Shown piece after piece: positions 11,794 to 24,093 of a stretch of 64,000 bases of DNA. Below the pieces are notes generated by a model that searched no databases, was not told the DNA's origin, and saw only the letters and a list, made by a program, of their open reading frames with translations. Origin of the DNA: Antilocapra americana (Eukaryota > Chordata > Mammalia > Artiodactyla > Antilocapridae); assembly GCA_007570785.1 (NCBI GenBank), contig ML661885.1, forward strand, positions 34,121,714-34,185,713. The letters are read 5' to 3'. Position numbers and translations under genes: made by a program. Numbering within the stretch: the first letter of the stretch is position 1; each line of letters begins with the position of its first letter.

Positions 11794-11966
11794 GATGTAC
11801 TCTGCATATAAGTTAAATAAGCAGGGTGATAATATACAGCCTTGAGGAAATCCTTTTCCTATCTGGAACCAGTGTGTTGTTTCATGTCCAGTTCAAACTG
11901 TTGCTTCCTGACCTGCATACAGGTTTCTCAAGAGGCAGGTCAGGTGGTCTGGTATTCTCATCTCTT

Positions 11967-12822
11967 TCAGGATTTTCCACAGTTTATTGTGATCCACACA
12001 GTCAAAGGCTTTGGCATAATCAACAAAGCAGAAATAGATGTTTTTCTAGAACTGTCTTTCTTTTTCGATGATCCAGCGGATGTTGGCAATTTGATCTCTG
12101 GTTCCTCTGCCTTTTCTAAAACCAGCTTGAACATCTGGAAGTCATGGTTCACATATTGCTTGGAGAATTTTAAACATTACTTTGTTACCGTGTGAGATGA
12201 GTGCAATTGTATGGTAGTTCAAGCATTCTTTGGCATTGCCTTTCTTTGGGATTGGAAGGAAAATTGACCTTTTCCAGTCCTGTGGCCATTGCTGAGTTTT
12301 CCAAATTTGCTGGCATATTGAGTGCAGCACTTTCATGGCATCACATTTTAGGATTTGAAATAGCTCAGTTGGCTTTCCATCACCTCCACTAGCTTTGTTC
12401 GTAGTGAGGGTTTTTAAGGCCCGCTTGACTTCACATTCCAGGATGTCTGGCTCTAGGTGAGTGATCACACCATCATGATTATCTGCATCGTGAAGATCTT
12501 TTTTGTACAGTTCTTCTATGTATTCTTGTCACCTCTTCTTAATATCTTCTGCTTCTGGTAGGTCCCTACCATTTCTGTCCTTTATTGTGCCCATCTTTTC
12601 ATGAAATGTTCCCTGGGTATCTCTGATTTTCTTGATGAGATCTCTAGTCTTTCCCATTCTATTGTTTTCCTCTATTTCTTTGCATTGATCGCTGAGGAAG
12701 GCTTTCTTATCTCTCCCTGCTTTTCTTTGGAACTCTGCATTCAAATGGGAATATCTTTCCTTTTCTCCTTTGCTTTTCACTTCTCTTCTTTTCACAGCTA
12801 TTTGTAAGGCCTCCTCAGACAT
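11967..12822 (-). pseudogene. BovB RT N-terminal part and linker, broken ORF
   Basis: Two minus-strand frames (12529-12822 and 12142-12468) encode the linker (MSEEALQIAVKRREVKSKGE, KIRDTQGTFHEKMGTIKD) and the RT fingers (LEPDILECEVKRALKTL, QDWKRSIFLPIPKKGN). The usual tryptophan codon after EDIKKR has become TGA (complement at 12529-12531). RT motif A, reading FVDYAKAFDCVDH, is encoded at about 11998-12043 but in another frame than the fingers segment, so at least one frameshift separates them. The gene is dead. Confidence 0.9.
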
Positions 12823-12942
12823 TTTTTGGGGGGGATGGTCTTGATTCCTGTCTCCTGTACAATGTCATGAACCTCCATCCATAGTTCATTATGCATTCTG
12901 TTTATCAGATCTAGTCCTTTAAATCCATTTCTCACTTCCATG

Positions 12943-13679
12943 TAGATTTAAATATATTTATATTCTTTCAGCCAATAGTTTTACTTATAATAATTTAGGT
13001 GAAGGAAAGAGAGAGATATATAAAGTTTTACCTACAAGAATTGTTAGCAGGTCTCATTTTAAATTAAAAAATGAATTGAATAGCTTATTTATGTATAACT
13101 TACATAATTAAAATGATTTAAAATATTCGATGAAAAACCAAGAAAAGTGTTAGCCATTTGTTTTAACTAAACACTAAAATATTGGCCTATATCATCATGC
13201 TGTTAAAACTGTGAATTACTTTCCCCAAATAAGAGTATTTTCCTTCTTCTCTTAAACTATTTTAATTTTTGCTAAAAGCTGATCTTGGCAAGAGTAAAAG
13301 GCATTCTCGTGAGAGAAGAAATCCATAGAGCAATGCTTCTAATATATTAAGTTGCAACAGTTCTTTCTTTAAATCTTTTAGTTGTGTCATCTCTTAGCAA
13401 AACATTTTTATTTTTCCACATTTAAAATTCTCCAGTGACCATTTGCTTGATTTCTCTTTTGTCTTTCTTTCATTTCTTCGTGACAGTAATGCAAAACAAA
13501 ATTTGATTCAAATGTCTTGTTCATTTTTCAACTGTTCAACTCTGTGCTTCCAAGCTGAGCCAAAGAACATTAATATTATGATAGGAAATATTTTTTCTCT
13601 TTGAATTATATTGCTTTTCAAAACTGGAATTTTTTATTATGAAATAATTAATGTTAATATTTTATGAAAATATAAAAAA
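12943..13679. other. AT-rich stretch with no recognised feature
   Basis: Unique-looking AT-rich DNA; nothing supportable seen. Confidence 0.4.
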
Positions 13680-13750
13680 AGTAAAAATACCTCTCATCAC
13701 AAAGAAATAACCATTGTTAGGATTTTGGTGTATATCTTTTGTACATCGGA
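13680..13750 (-). mobile_element. Ancient L1M 3' UTR scrap, antisense
   Basis: AAATAACCATTGTTAGGATT followed by TTGGTGTATATC corresponds to the antisense L1M 3' UTR phrase 'agataaccactgttaacattttggtgtat'. Short and diverged. Confidence 0.55.
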
Positions 13751-14361
13751 TTTCTTAAACTTTAATTTTTTTCCTCGTGTAATCGACTCCTTACCTGTAT
13801 TGTCATTTATAGTAGAGCACAGGATTACAGTATATGGATATTCTGTCTTTAGACATTGAAGCCTCTGGTAGGCCCAGTTGATTGTCAATACAACAGCTCC
13901 CCCTTTCTTTCTTCCTGCTCCCTTAATAGGGGCTGCAATGCCAGTTACTCACTTTTTCGGTCTTCCTTACAGCTAAAGCGTAGGGCGTGAGACCCAAACC
14001 TGGTTTTCCTACTAGGTAAAAAATTGGCATGCTTGGAGAAACTGCCCTCTTCCTAACTTCGGATGTGATTGTGTGAGGTGTGATGCCTGGAGTTGCAGAA
14101 GCTTTCTTGTGACCATGAGGAGTGAAGCCTAAGAACAAAATTATGCCAAAGATAATAGGGTATGAAGATTAAGATCTTTGACATACCTGAGCTTCTGAAC
14201 TAACTGTAGAACCTTTTTTTTTTTCCTCTGGTAATTCTTATAAGCTGAGAAAACTCCTATTGTTTAAGTGACATTAGTCAATAATTCTATTACTTGCAGT
14301 TAAAAGCAAATCAACTGATAGAGGATTATTTCCAGTTTTTCATTATCTCAGACAAAGATGA

Positions 14362-14470
14362 AATGTTCATTGTTAAATATATAACTTTGTAAATCTGTCC
14401 AAGTGTTTTCTTGAGATAAATTCTTCATAGTGGAATTCCTGGGACAATGGCTAAGCTCACTTTAAATATA
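14362..14470 (-). mobile_element. Ancient L1M 3' UTR scrap, antisense
   Basis: The order TGTCCAAGTGTTTTCTTGAG, ATAAATTCTTCATAGTGGAA, TTCCTGGGACAATGG matches the antisense L1 3' region ('...aggataaattcctagaagtggaattgctgggtcaaagg'). It may belong to the same insertion as 13680-13750, split by an insertion or divergence. Confidence 0.55.
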
Positions 14471-14559
14471 AATATATAATAATTTTAAGGTCATTTAATC
14501 CATAATTTATTACTCTATTCTATATCCCTTTATATCCTAATTGTGGTATAAGATTGTAG

Positions 14560-14785
14560 ACTGAGGAGATACACTGCACTGATTGGGTTCCTGCCTGCAT
14601 TGCTTACTACAGGTTGACTTTGGGACATATTTCCTAATTTGTCTCTCTCTTAGTTTGCTCATCTGTAAGATAAGGTTTAAAAAGTACCCACTTTATTGTT
14701 TTTTTCATCTGTGAGGATTAGGTAGGTCATATCTGTTAAACTATTAAAACTGTTTGTTGAGTGTAAATGTTATTTGTTCTTCTGT
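14560..14785 (+). mobile_element. MIR SINE remnant
   Basis: A sense MIR order is visible: a diverged tRNA-like start, then TTTGGGACATATTTCC, TAGTTTGCTCATCTGTAAGA, a 'gtgaggattaggtaggtca'-type segment and a TTGTTGAGTGTAAATGTT end. Typical for an old MIR. Confidence 0.65.
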
Positions 14786-16430
14786 GTGGCCTCACTTCCT
14801 AACCCAGTAATTGATATATATATTAGTTGCTTAATAAATATTTATCAAATTAGTGAAGGTAAGAATAATAAGTCTGCAATTATTACCTGGACTACTATTT
14901 TCTCATATCTGTGGGTGTCTAGAATACAGTCTGTTTGCTTTTGCCTCTGTTATTTGCCTTTTTTGCTGGCTAATACATTGAGCTGACTGATAGCATCAGT
15001 ATAGTATATAATGTTACAGTTAGATGAAACATTCTTAGGATGGGCACATTGGATTATGAAAAATGAGTTTGTTTCACCCAAATACCAACTTGCTCTTTGA
15101 AAATCAACAATCTGAAGTATCTTAAAAGATAAAAGGGTTTTTATAGTCTGGTCCCATCTATTGTCAGTGAAGCAGTTTCCTCCTTTGTATCACAGATAGA
15201 TTAACCATCCAAATTCTGACTGAATCTTTCCTCTTTTCATTATTATTTTAAGGTCCTGGAGGAGAAGCAAAATTAGAATATCACTGATAGAATGTTGTTT
15301 TACCCAATATAGGCATTAAAGCAAAGCAAGGACATTATGTTTCTAGATATTATAACTTTAAACATCTATCATAGATTCCTTTTTTTCAGATTTTTCAACA
15401 TTGATTTTCCAAAGTAAAATAATCTATAAAATGAACAATGAGAGCATATAAAACATGACATATTTTATACATATATAAACATATATGTTTGTTATAGTGT
15501 ATGTATACAGACAAATCTGAATTCTACAGTGAATTTCACTGTATTACTAAATGCAAATAGAATAATCCTGCATCAAAGGAGTGTTGAACTTAATGGAAGT
15601 TTTATGTGAAGTTCAACTGTCTTACCCTTTGGCTAATGACTATCAATCAACCCACTCATTGCCCTCAGTTATGTATTATCCTTTTGAGGATTTAAAAGCA
15701 GGTCACTTCAGATCTTTAGTGCATTATCTCATCTCTCTAATCTACTCAGCAGTGTATGAGGGTACCAAAATGAAGTGACTATTCCAACCTGTAGAAATAG
15801 TCAAGAATATTATAGCGGTTCTTTGAGAACTCTTGTATTTTAGCGGTTCTGTGAGAGTAGCTTTATTTGGAAAAAAAAAAAAAGGAAGAGAAAAGTTTCA
15901 TCTGAATATTAAGCTTTAAAAAGTATAATTAATGATAAAAAAAGGAAAGAAATGCATGTTGCACATTTACACTAATATCAGATGGTGGGTTATTTTAATG
16001 AATAATCCAGAATGGAGAGTAGGAAAAAAAAATTGCACAATAAACCACAAGGGCTTAAAATACAGACTGTTCTGGGTATACTGCCTTGGTCTTGGTGCCA
16101 CCTCAACAAAGTTTAAGAACTCGAAAGCTAGTCAGCAAACTACAGAGCAGCTTTCTGGAGTACTAGAAACATTTCAGAAAGTAACATCTTATAGCAGAAT
16201 CAAAATTTAGAATTTGGCATTAATGTTAAAATCAATCATTGGTGTGTTTGGGGGTAAGGAGTCTGCTTTCATGTTTCTGGAAAAAGGATCAGGCATTTTT
16301 AAGCAGGATCTCGTGTAAATTTATACACTTTCAAGTTACTTTAAAAAGAATTTTCAAGTGAGGACGGAATATTAATACTGTTCCCAGCTTGAAAAGCTCT
16401 GATGCGACTCTTTCTCTTCCTGTTTTTTAT
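14786..16430. other. AT-rich stretch with no recognised feature
   Basis: No gene or interspersed repeat recognised. An A13 run lies near 15871-15883 and an alternating TA/CA-rich segment near 15461-15508. Confidence 0.45.
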
Positions 16431-16776
16431 CAGTCATTTCAGTAGCTCAGTTGTGTCCGAGTCCTTTAGATCCCATGGACTGCAGTACGCCAGGCCTCCC
16501 TGTCTATCACCAACTCCATGAGTTTACTCAAACTCATGTCAAACCCTTCTCCTCCTGTCTTCAATCTTTCCCAGCATCAGGGTCTTCTCAAATGAGTCAG
16601 TTCTTCCAGTCAGGTGGCCTGAGTATTGGAGGTTCAGCTTCAGCATCAGTCCTTCCAAGGAATATTCATATTTCAGTTAGGATGGACTGGTTGGATCTCC
16701 TTGCAGTCCAAGGGACTCTCAAGAGTCTTCTCCAACACCATGGTTCAAAAGCATCAGTTCTTTGGTGTTCAGGTTT

Positions 16777-17584
16777 CTATATAGTCCAACTCTCACATCC
16801 ATACATGACTATTGGAAAAACCATAACTTTGACTAGATGGACATTTGTTGATAAAGTAATGTCTCTGCTTTTTGATATGCTGTCTAGACTGGTCATAACT
16901 TTTCTTCCAAGGTGCAAATATCTTTTAATTTCATGGCTACAGTCACCATATGCAGTAATTTTGGAGCCCACCGAAGTAAACTCTGTCACTATTTCCATTG
17001 TTTCCCCATCTACTTGCCATGAAGTGTTGCGACCGGATGCCTTGATCTTAGTTTTTTGAATGTTGAGTTCTGAGCCAACTTTTTCACTCTCCTTATTCAC
17101 TTTCATCAAGAGGCTCTTTAGTTCTTCACTTTCTGCCATAAGGGTGGTGTCATCTGCATATCTGAGGTTATTGATATTTGTCTGGCAGTCTTGATTCCAG
17201 CTTGTGCTTCATCCACCTGACATTTTGCATTATGTACTCTGCATAGAAGTTAAATAGGCAGGGTGACAATATACAGCCTTGATGTACTCTTTTCCCTAGT
17301 AGGAACCAGTTTGTTGTTCCGTGTCCAGTTCTAACTGTTGCTTCCTGACCTGCATACAGCAAGAGGCAGGTTAGGTGGTCTGGCATTCACATCTCTTGAA
17401 GAATTTTCCATAGTTTATTGTGATCCACACAGTCAAAGGCTTTGGCATAGTCAATAAAGCAGAAGGAGATGTTTTTTCTGGAACTCTCTTGCTTTTTGAA
17501 GATCCAGTGGATGTTGGCAATTTGATCTCTGGTTCCTCTGCCTTTGCTAAATCCAGCTTGAATATCTGGAAGTTCACAGTTCAC
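16777..17584 (-). pseudogene. BovB RT ORF fragments with intact YADD box, frameshifted
   Basis: Frames at 17387-17584, 17168-17386 and 16777-17139 encode in order RT motif A (FIDYAKAFDCVDHN), the GVRQGC-like region degraded to RVHQGCILSPCLFNF, the YADD catalytic box (complement of 17149-17160) and the C-terminal NIQKTKIKASGRNTSW to MYGCESWTI part. They lie in different frames, so several indels have accumulated. The polypeptide could not be made from one reading frame. Confidence 0.88.
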
Positions 17585-17858
17585 GTACTACTGAAGCCTG
17601 TCTTGGAGAATTTTGAGTATTACTTTACTAGCATGCGAGATGAGTGCAATTGTGTGGTAGTTTGAGCATTCTTTGGCATTGCAAAAGAATTTGGGATTGG
17701 AATGAAACCTGACCTTTTCCAGTCCTGTGTCCACTGCTGAGTTTTCCAAATTTGCTGGTGTATTGAGTGCAGCACTTTCATGGCATCTTATCTTAGGATT
17801 TGAAATAGCTCAGTTGGCTTTCCATCACCTCCACTAGCTTTGTTGATAGTGATGCTTC

Positions 17859-18407
17859 CTAAGGCCCACTTGATTTCTCATTCCAGGATGTCTTCTCTAG
17901 GTGAGTGATAACATCATCATGATTATTTGGGTCGTGAAGATCTTTTTTATATATTTTTTCTATGTATTCTTGCCACCTCTTCTTGATATCTTCTGCTTCT
18001 GTTAGATCCATGCCATTTTTGTCCTTTATTGTGCTCGTCTTTGCATGAAATGTTCCCTCGGTATCTCTAATTTTCTTGAAGAGATCTCTAGTCTTTCCCA
18101 TTGTATTGTTTTCCTCTATTTCTTTGCATTGATTGCTGATGAAGGCTTTCTTATCTCTCCTTGCTATTCTTTGGAACTCAGCATTTAAGTGGGTACATCT
18201 TTCCGTTTCTCCTTTGCCTTTTGCTTCTCTTCTACTCACAACTGTTTGTAAGGCCTCCTCAGACAACCATTTGCCTTTTTGCATTTCTTTTTCCTTGGGG
18301 ATGGTCTTGATCCCTGCCTCCTGTACAGTGTCACAAACTTTTGTCCATAGTTCTTCAGGCACTCTGTCTATCAGATCTAATCCCTTGAATCTATTTGTCA
18401 CTTCCAC
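17859..18407 (-). pseudogene. BovB linker ORF fragment, 182 codons
   Basis: A clean open frame covers the linker between endonuclease and RT: VTNRFKGLDLIDRVPEELW, WLSEEALQTVVSRREAKGKG, CKEIEENNTMGKTRDLFKKI and EDIKKRWQEY. It runs out of phase near 17891 where a small deletion changes the conserved LEPDILECE segment to LEKTSWNEK. This part of RTE proteins has no catalytic role known to me. Confidence 0.9.
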
Positions 18408-18639
18408 TGTATAATCATAAGGGGTTTGATTTAGGTCATACCTGAATGGTCTGGTGGTTTTCCCACTTTCTTCAATTAAAGTCTGAATTTGGCAATAAGG
18501 AGTTCATGGTCTGTGCCACAGTCAGCTCCCAGTCTTGTTTTTGCTGAGTTTTATAGTTGATAATGTTTTCTAGACAGCTGTAGTCCCTGATGTCTACTAC
18601 TGTAAAAAAAAAAGAAAAAGTTTGTATTCTTTTATTCAT

Positions 18640-18890
18640 TAACTGTTTGTTGAGGACATACTATATACTAGGCACTGTTGTGAGTGAGTAAGTGATAGTC
18701 TCTCAGTCGTGTCTGACTCTTTGCGACCCCATGGACTGTAGTTTGCCAGGCTCCTTTATTCATTGGATTCTCCAGGCAAGAATACTGCAGTGGGTTGCCA
18801 TTTCCTTCTCCAAGGCATTGTTATAGGCATTTAAAATATAGCAGGGATCAAACTAGACAAAACATCGTGCTCTCATGGAACATTACCAAA
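18640..18890 (+). repeat. Ancient interspersed repeat split by a SINE
   Basis: TATTCATTAACTGTTTGTTG, ACATACTATATACTAGGCAC and, after the SINE, CATTTAAAATATAGCAGGGA with CTCTCATGGAACATT, follow a common old mammalian repeat of the 'tgccaggcactgttctaggc...cagtgaacaaaacag' type. I do not assign a family name. Confidence 0.5.
18683..18812 (-). mobile_element. Bov-tA/Bov-A SINE, antisense, head-truncated
   Basis: The antisense tail and body (CTCTCAGTCGTGTCTGACTC to CCATTTCCTTCTCCAAGG) are present but the tRNA-like head is absent, a 5' truncation. Near-duplicates AGGCACTGTTGTG (18670-18682) and AGGCATTGTTATA (18813-18825) flank it as a target duplication with changes. Confidence 0.88.
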
Positions 18891-19919
18891 AAATACTGTT
18901 GATTTCATCCATTTGGCTGAGGGATAAGGATGTGTTCAGTAATAGTCATGCAGCATCCCTTTGGGATGAGGACCTAAATTATGTAATATATTTGAAATAT
19001 ATTATAAATAATTTGAAAGGAACAAACTCCCCTCTTTACTGATCTGATATCCCACAAACGGAGGCTAGAAAATGAATGTGCCACCTTAGAAAAGGGCCTG
19101 AATAAAGTCGATGAACTGTGCGTAGCAGATGAATAATGCAAGTATGTGTTTAATAAGTATTTACATGTTTTGGAAAAGTTTCCATCCAACAGTATATAGG
19201 TGGCTCTACTGTGTTTCTGCCAGAGTTCGAGTCTGGAAGGAGAAGGAAAACTTTTTTGAATTTCTGAAGCTGGACTCTCCTGTGATGAGGGCCAGTATTG
19301 TTGTGGCAGTATTTCAGCTACCCTAACATTTTCTAAGCCCTGTCTGTCCCCACAGGTATGGCACCTGGCTTCTAAAGTTATCAGTGAGATCGCCTCTTAA
19401 AGCAGTGGTGGTGCTTTTACTGGTATCTAACCACTGTGTCACCTCTTTCAAATCATGTCACTTTGCATGTGGGCTGTCAGGATTGACATTCTTAGGACAG
19501 TGCAATGGAAACAGTCTGATATTGGAACTCTGAGGAAAGAAACCCTGTGAAGTTGGAGTCTGGGTCAACCATCAGCCTGAAAGAGACCGACGGGACAGCC
19601 TTAGCCTTCTTGTCTAAAAGGATCTTGAAAGGCCTTTACTGTTTCATTGCTGTGAATTCATGAATCACCTAAATTTGAAATGGTGAAGTTTTTAATGGGA
19701 AAAAAATAACAGCATGAGAAACAAACAATTTGGGAATGGTAGTACATACTTCTCCATTTAAATTAGTATCCAAAGGAGTACATAATTTTTGATAGTACAG
19801 TAAAAATTACAGTCACTTGTTTTGATAGCATCTTTGCTTAACATGTTATAAAACCATTGTAATCAATCCTGTTTTCAGAGAAAAAAAAAATAATGCCAGC
19901 TATTAGCCTCTTTTGGGTG
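18891..19919. other. No recognised feature
   Basis: About 1 kb of unique-looking sequence; the short frames at 18974-19189 and 19129-19326 overlap on opposite strands and are not recognisable. Confidence 0.4.
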
Positions 19920-20247
19920 TTCCCTGATCACTCAGATGGTACAGTGGAGAAAAAAGAGGGTAGGATGATATGAGAGAATAGCACTGAAACGTATACACTA
20001 CCATTATAAAACAGCCAGTGGGAGTTCAACGTATGACACAGGGAACCTAAAACCAGTGCTCTGTGACAACCTAGAGGGGTGGGATGGGGAGAGAAGTAGG
20101 AGGGGGGGTTCAAGAGGGAGGGGACACATGTTCCCTAATGCTGATGCATGTTGATGTATGGCAGAAGCCATCACAATATTGTGAAGTAACTATCCTCTAA
20201 TTTAAAAAGTAAAATAAAATATAACAAGAAAAAAATTGAAAAAAAAA
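19920..20247 (+). mobile_element. Ruminant L1 3' UTR end with A-rich tail, sense
   Basis: The series GAGAATAGCACTGAAACGTA, GACAACCTAGAGGGGTGGGA, a G-rich AGTAGGAGGGGGGGTTCAAG segment, GATGCATGTTGATGTATGGC and CACAATATTGTGAAGTAACT is the typical end of bovid L1 3' UTRs. It passes into an A-rich tail at 20204-20247. Only the last 0.3 kb was inserted (5' truncation). Confidence 0.75.
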
Positions 20248-20428
20248 GAAGAATCCTCCTTCTTTGCAGGAGACCCAGGTTTGATCCCTGAGTCAGGAAG
20301 ATCCCTAAAGAAGGGAATGGCTACCCTCTTCAGTATTCTTGCCTGGGAATTCCTTGGACAGAGGAGCCTGGTGGGCTACAGCCCATGGGGTTACAAAAAG
20401 TTGGACATGACTGACTGAGCACACATGC
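20248..20428 (+). mobile_element. Bov-tA SINE, sense, head partly lost
   Basis: It starts inside the tRNA head next to the L1 A-tail, carries a B-box-like GGTTTGATCCCTGAG and ends with GGACATGACTGACTGAGCA. It appears to have inserted into, or joined at, the L1 A-tract. Confidence 0.85.
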
Positions 20429-23400
20429 ATTATCCTCTTTTAAACTCTTTCCCTTAAGTCTATCATAGTCCTTGAGTTATCCTCACTAACCACCTAAAGG
20501 CTGATATTGGTGAGAGACAATATATAGTTAGAAAAGTCAGAGAACATCAAGAAAGCCCCTCCTGGAATAGAAGATGGAATAAGAGCTTCACCCATGAAGG
20601 TTTGCTACTTCCTCTCTCTCCTGTTACTACTGTTCTGTGCAAATGTTGATCCTTACTTACAGCTGCTGAATGTAACATTTACATATTGTTATATATTTGT
20701 CAAAATATTTAAATTAATTTAATCTAAACTGAGATTAACCTGGATATTTTGGAACAACAACGGAGGCTTTGAAAGGTGTATGTTTTTATTTCATTTGTGT
20801 TTTAAATACATATTTTAATTTCCTTTACATTTTATCTGATATTATAGCTTCCAAATTTGGTTAAATGCTATAGCTACAGAACTAACTCTGAAAGGATCTT
20901 TCTCCTGACTTTTCCAGAGCAGCTAGAATTATGGAAATAATGAAAATGTCCCAGTCAGTATCTTCTCAGGTTATTTCCTAGTGGAGTAAAGATTCCTCTT
21001 CCTCCTAATGGTAATCTCGTCTCCTCCTTTCCTTTTCTCATCCTACCCTTATGGAAGCAGATAAGTTATACTTAGTTTTCCATGCAAAATAAAATAAATC
21101 TAAGTAACACTCTGTACAGACCAGTTTTATGTCTGCTGTGAGCCCAGAAAATGAATTATATGAACCATCAGTTACCTTTCATGCTTGTGCATATTGCAAA
21201 AAATACAAAATTATTGACTCTTTGAGTCACAGGGCATTTTTCACACTTGGTAGGAAATTTGAAACTTGTAAAGAATTTTAAAGCATATGGACAGTTTGTC
21301 TTTGCAACCAAGGAAATCTTTGAGTAAAGTCTTGGTATTCCCCTTGAAATAATTGGGCTTAAAAGTAATTTTGAACAATTTAAGTTTGCATATATTTTTA
21401 AAGTTTACTTGCTGGAAATTCTCAAGCATATACAGAATTAGAACACATAGCTTAATGACTCTTTATATATCAGTTGTCCAACTTTTAAAATGAGTTAAAC
21501 TACATTTTAGCTCATAAACTAAATTACAACTAAATAGGAACCCTTTGTGTCACTGTGAATAGGCAAGGAAATTATTTACTTAGGTAAAATAAGAATATTC
21601 CATTACAATCTTAAATTCAGAAAGTTCATGAGAAAATAAATGGATTATTAAAACTGTCACATTTACTATTATGCGAGCTGGTGTTCTACATGTGATGTTC
21701 TACGTGTCTTATGGTCAGTTAACAATGGTAAAACTTAAGATCTTCAGTGGAATAAAAGCCATGACATTAAATAAGAGTTCAACATGTGAAAACTATCTCT
21801 ATTCTTTGGGGCAAATTGATAGACTATAAATATTCAGGTAGCTGCATGCTTAAAAACATACAAATTCTTCAGGGATACTTAACACTTCAGTCCCTCCCAT
21901 AATACCCTCAAAGACAGTGTCAGCGCTTGGGAGCAAGCCAGTTCAGAAGAATTCATCTGCCACAGGATAAAGGGCAGGGAGTCAGCCAAATCCTGATAAT
22001 CTGATAATAATTTGAGTTAGTTTCATTCCAACTTTGGTGTTTGAATCATAGGAAGCCAAAGCCCTTCCATGCATGGGCAAGTTCGTCTTTGGGGGAGTTT
22101 GGTAGGTTTGTTGAACAGAACAAAATTGTTTTCACTGTGTAAATATAACTCTGTTAACTGTATTTCCATGTGGCCCTTGAGGACTGAACTCAACAGAACC
22201 CAAAGCAAGATAATGGGACTTAGAGGGGTAGGGAAAAATGGAGACAAATGAGAAAATGCTTCCAATGTGAGTGGGATGGTACTGAAAGCTGACTACTTCT
22301 TTTGATCACCTTTCTCAGTATTCCCGGACCCAACTTTAGGTTAGAAGAAGGTGATGCTGCCTGACTCTGTAGCACAGCATCCATGATCTGGAAGCTGTAA
22401 AAGAAGTATTCTTTGGAAACCATTTCAATGACAAAGTTATGTTCATGAAACACCTGGTATTCTGTGAGTTATCACATACCTGTGATGTGTATAAAGAGGG
22501 AAATAAAGAAACTATTTTTAAAAGGAGAGGGGAACCCTCAGGTTGCCATAAGAAAAAGGAAATATTAATAGTTGTATGGATCAGAAGCATCTGGCTTTAT
22601 TTCATTTGAACCTAAAATTTTCCAGTTGGCATTCTTCTCATATTGTTTGCCATAGGCCTTGCAGATGTCCCTGGCCCATTGCCAAAATGGGCATTTTCAG
22701 GAAGAGGAAGAGGTGAGAGCCAAATATATTTGCATTTGTATCTAGTATTTAGGAAAGATACTTTTGTAGTAGTCTTCTGCTAAATAAAACAAGCAAAACA
22801 AAACCCATACATTCCTTCTACAAGTAAGTAATGCCTTTTTTAAAGAGGTTGAAAGCTAGTGATGAAAATTATATAATCCAGCTTTTAAGTATCCCTTATA
22901 AGGTAAAGCAACATTGTCATTCCAAAGGACAGGTCCGCAGTTTCCAGCCCAGTGTCCCTTACTTCTTTCCATTATTAGCATTTGCCCACTTCCCTTAAAG
23001 ACAGCCCTCACTACAGATTAAAAGGGGGTATTTGCTGAATTGCCAATCAGCCACTTCTGCCTCTTTTGAGTTCATCTCAAAATACTTAGAAGGAATTAAA
23101 ACTGTGAGAACTGTTTTTAGTCAGTGTTTAAAAAAAATCTAAAAAGGGCTATTTTTAGTTATGTTTAAATTTAATTTTCTTTCATATCTCCATTCTCTCC
23201 CATTTCTAAAGATAATAGTGGCTTGCATAGTATAATAATTGTATTAGAATTCTGTGATTGAAAAACCTAGACTTCAGTTATATTAGGATTTAATTATAAG
23301 AGCAAAATGCAGAGATGAGTGAAAAATAATTCAGCTAACTGGATAAGATGAACAAGCCTAGAGAAGGTAAACAAATTCCTGTTGTGAATTTCCCAGCATG

Positions 23401-23883
23401 GTATTTGGTCAATCTCTGGTTTAGCAATTTGCTGAAGTGTAGAAGAGCCTTAGCTATTAACTGATGTTGTGATCAAGTTACCATTATACGTTCATTCTAT
23501 CACTACCTCAGGTATAAATAGATCACTGTCTTCCCAAAAGAAACTGCAGAGATAAGCTTTTCTCTTTATTATTCAGATTCTATAGTTTTATCTATACCAA
23601 TAACCAAATGCTTTTCTTAATAGCATAACATACTATGCATAAATTTATGTTGTATTACTGGAGAATGAGGTTGTTCACTAAAGAATGACAAGGAAAAATG
23701 CCGTAATATCTTCCTTGAGATTATTTCGTCACCAGTTTTTAGCCATGTATACACAGTGACTAAGGAACACACCTATTTTGTTTTGTTTTGTTTTTCTTGC
23801 AACTTTAACAGCTTGTCTGCTACTGCTAAGTGTTGATTCCGAATGCCTTTTAGTGGTATACACTGACTCACAGTTAGTGAGTG
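20429..23883. other. Repeat-poor stretch, no recognised feature
   Basis: About 3.4 kb without a repeat family or gene I can identify, the longest such run in the window. The short frames (for example 22023-22265 and 22220-22453 on the minus strand) overlap others and look fortuitous. Confidence 0.45.
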
Positions 23884-24092
23884 CACGTGTGCTCAATCGC
23901 TCAGTCATGTTCAACTCTTTGTGACCCCGTGAACTGTAGCCTGCCAGGCTCCTCTGTCCATGGGATTTTCTAGTCAAGAACACTAGTGTGGGTTGCCTTT
24001 CCTATTCCAGGCAGTCTTCCCAACCCAGGGATCAAACCCAAAACTCCTGCATTGGCAGGCAGATTCTTTACCACTGAACCATCAGAGAAACC
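23884..24092 (-). mobile_element. Bov-tA SINE, antisense
   Basis: The antisense tail (GCTCAATCGCTCAGTCATG), body and head (B-box complement GGGATCAAACCC, then complement of GGTTTCTCTGATGG) are all present. The head has the usual GGGCTTCCC eroded to GGTTTCTC. Confidence 0.88.
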
Positions 24093-24093
24093 T

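Larger units (their letters stand above)
10939..12942 (-). mobile_element. BovB LINE, antisense, 5'-truncated (about 2.0 kb)
   Basis: The element's 3' terminus lies at the low-coordinate end, where (AGTTC)-type repeats at 10941-10958 are the complement of the BovB tail. From there to 12942 the minus strand reads BovB from the endonuclease-RT linker through the RT and C-terminal region. BovB is normally about 3.2 kb, so roughly the first third, including the endonuclease, is missing. BovB is an RTE-clade LINE known to have entered ruminants horizontally. The flanks (TTTAAACTATA near 10927, TTTAAATATAT near 12947) are weakly alike and could be an eroded target duplication. Confidence 0.95.
16431..18602 (-). 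mobile_element. BovB LINE, antisense, 5'-truncated (about 2.2 kb)
   Basis: Same orientation and content as the copy at 10939-12942 but reaching further 5'. On the minus strand it starts inside the endonuclease C-terminus, where a GTDHELLIAKF sequence (about 18489-18521) retains the aspartate-histidine pair of the APE-type SDH motif. It then continues through linker, RT, C-terminal region and 3' tail at 16431. The older end abuts an A-rich tract at 18604-18619. Confidence 0.95.
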
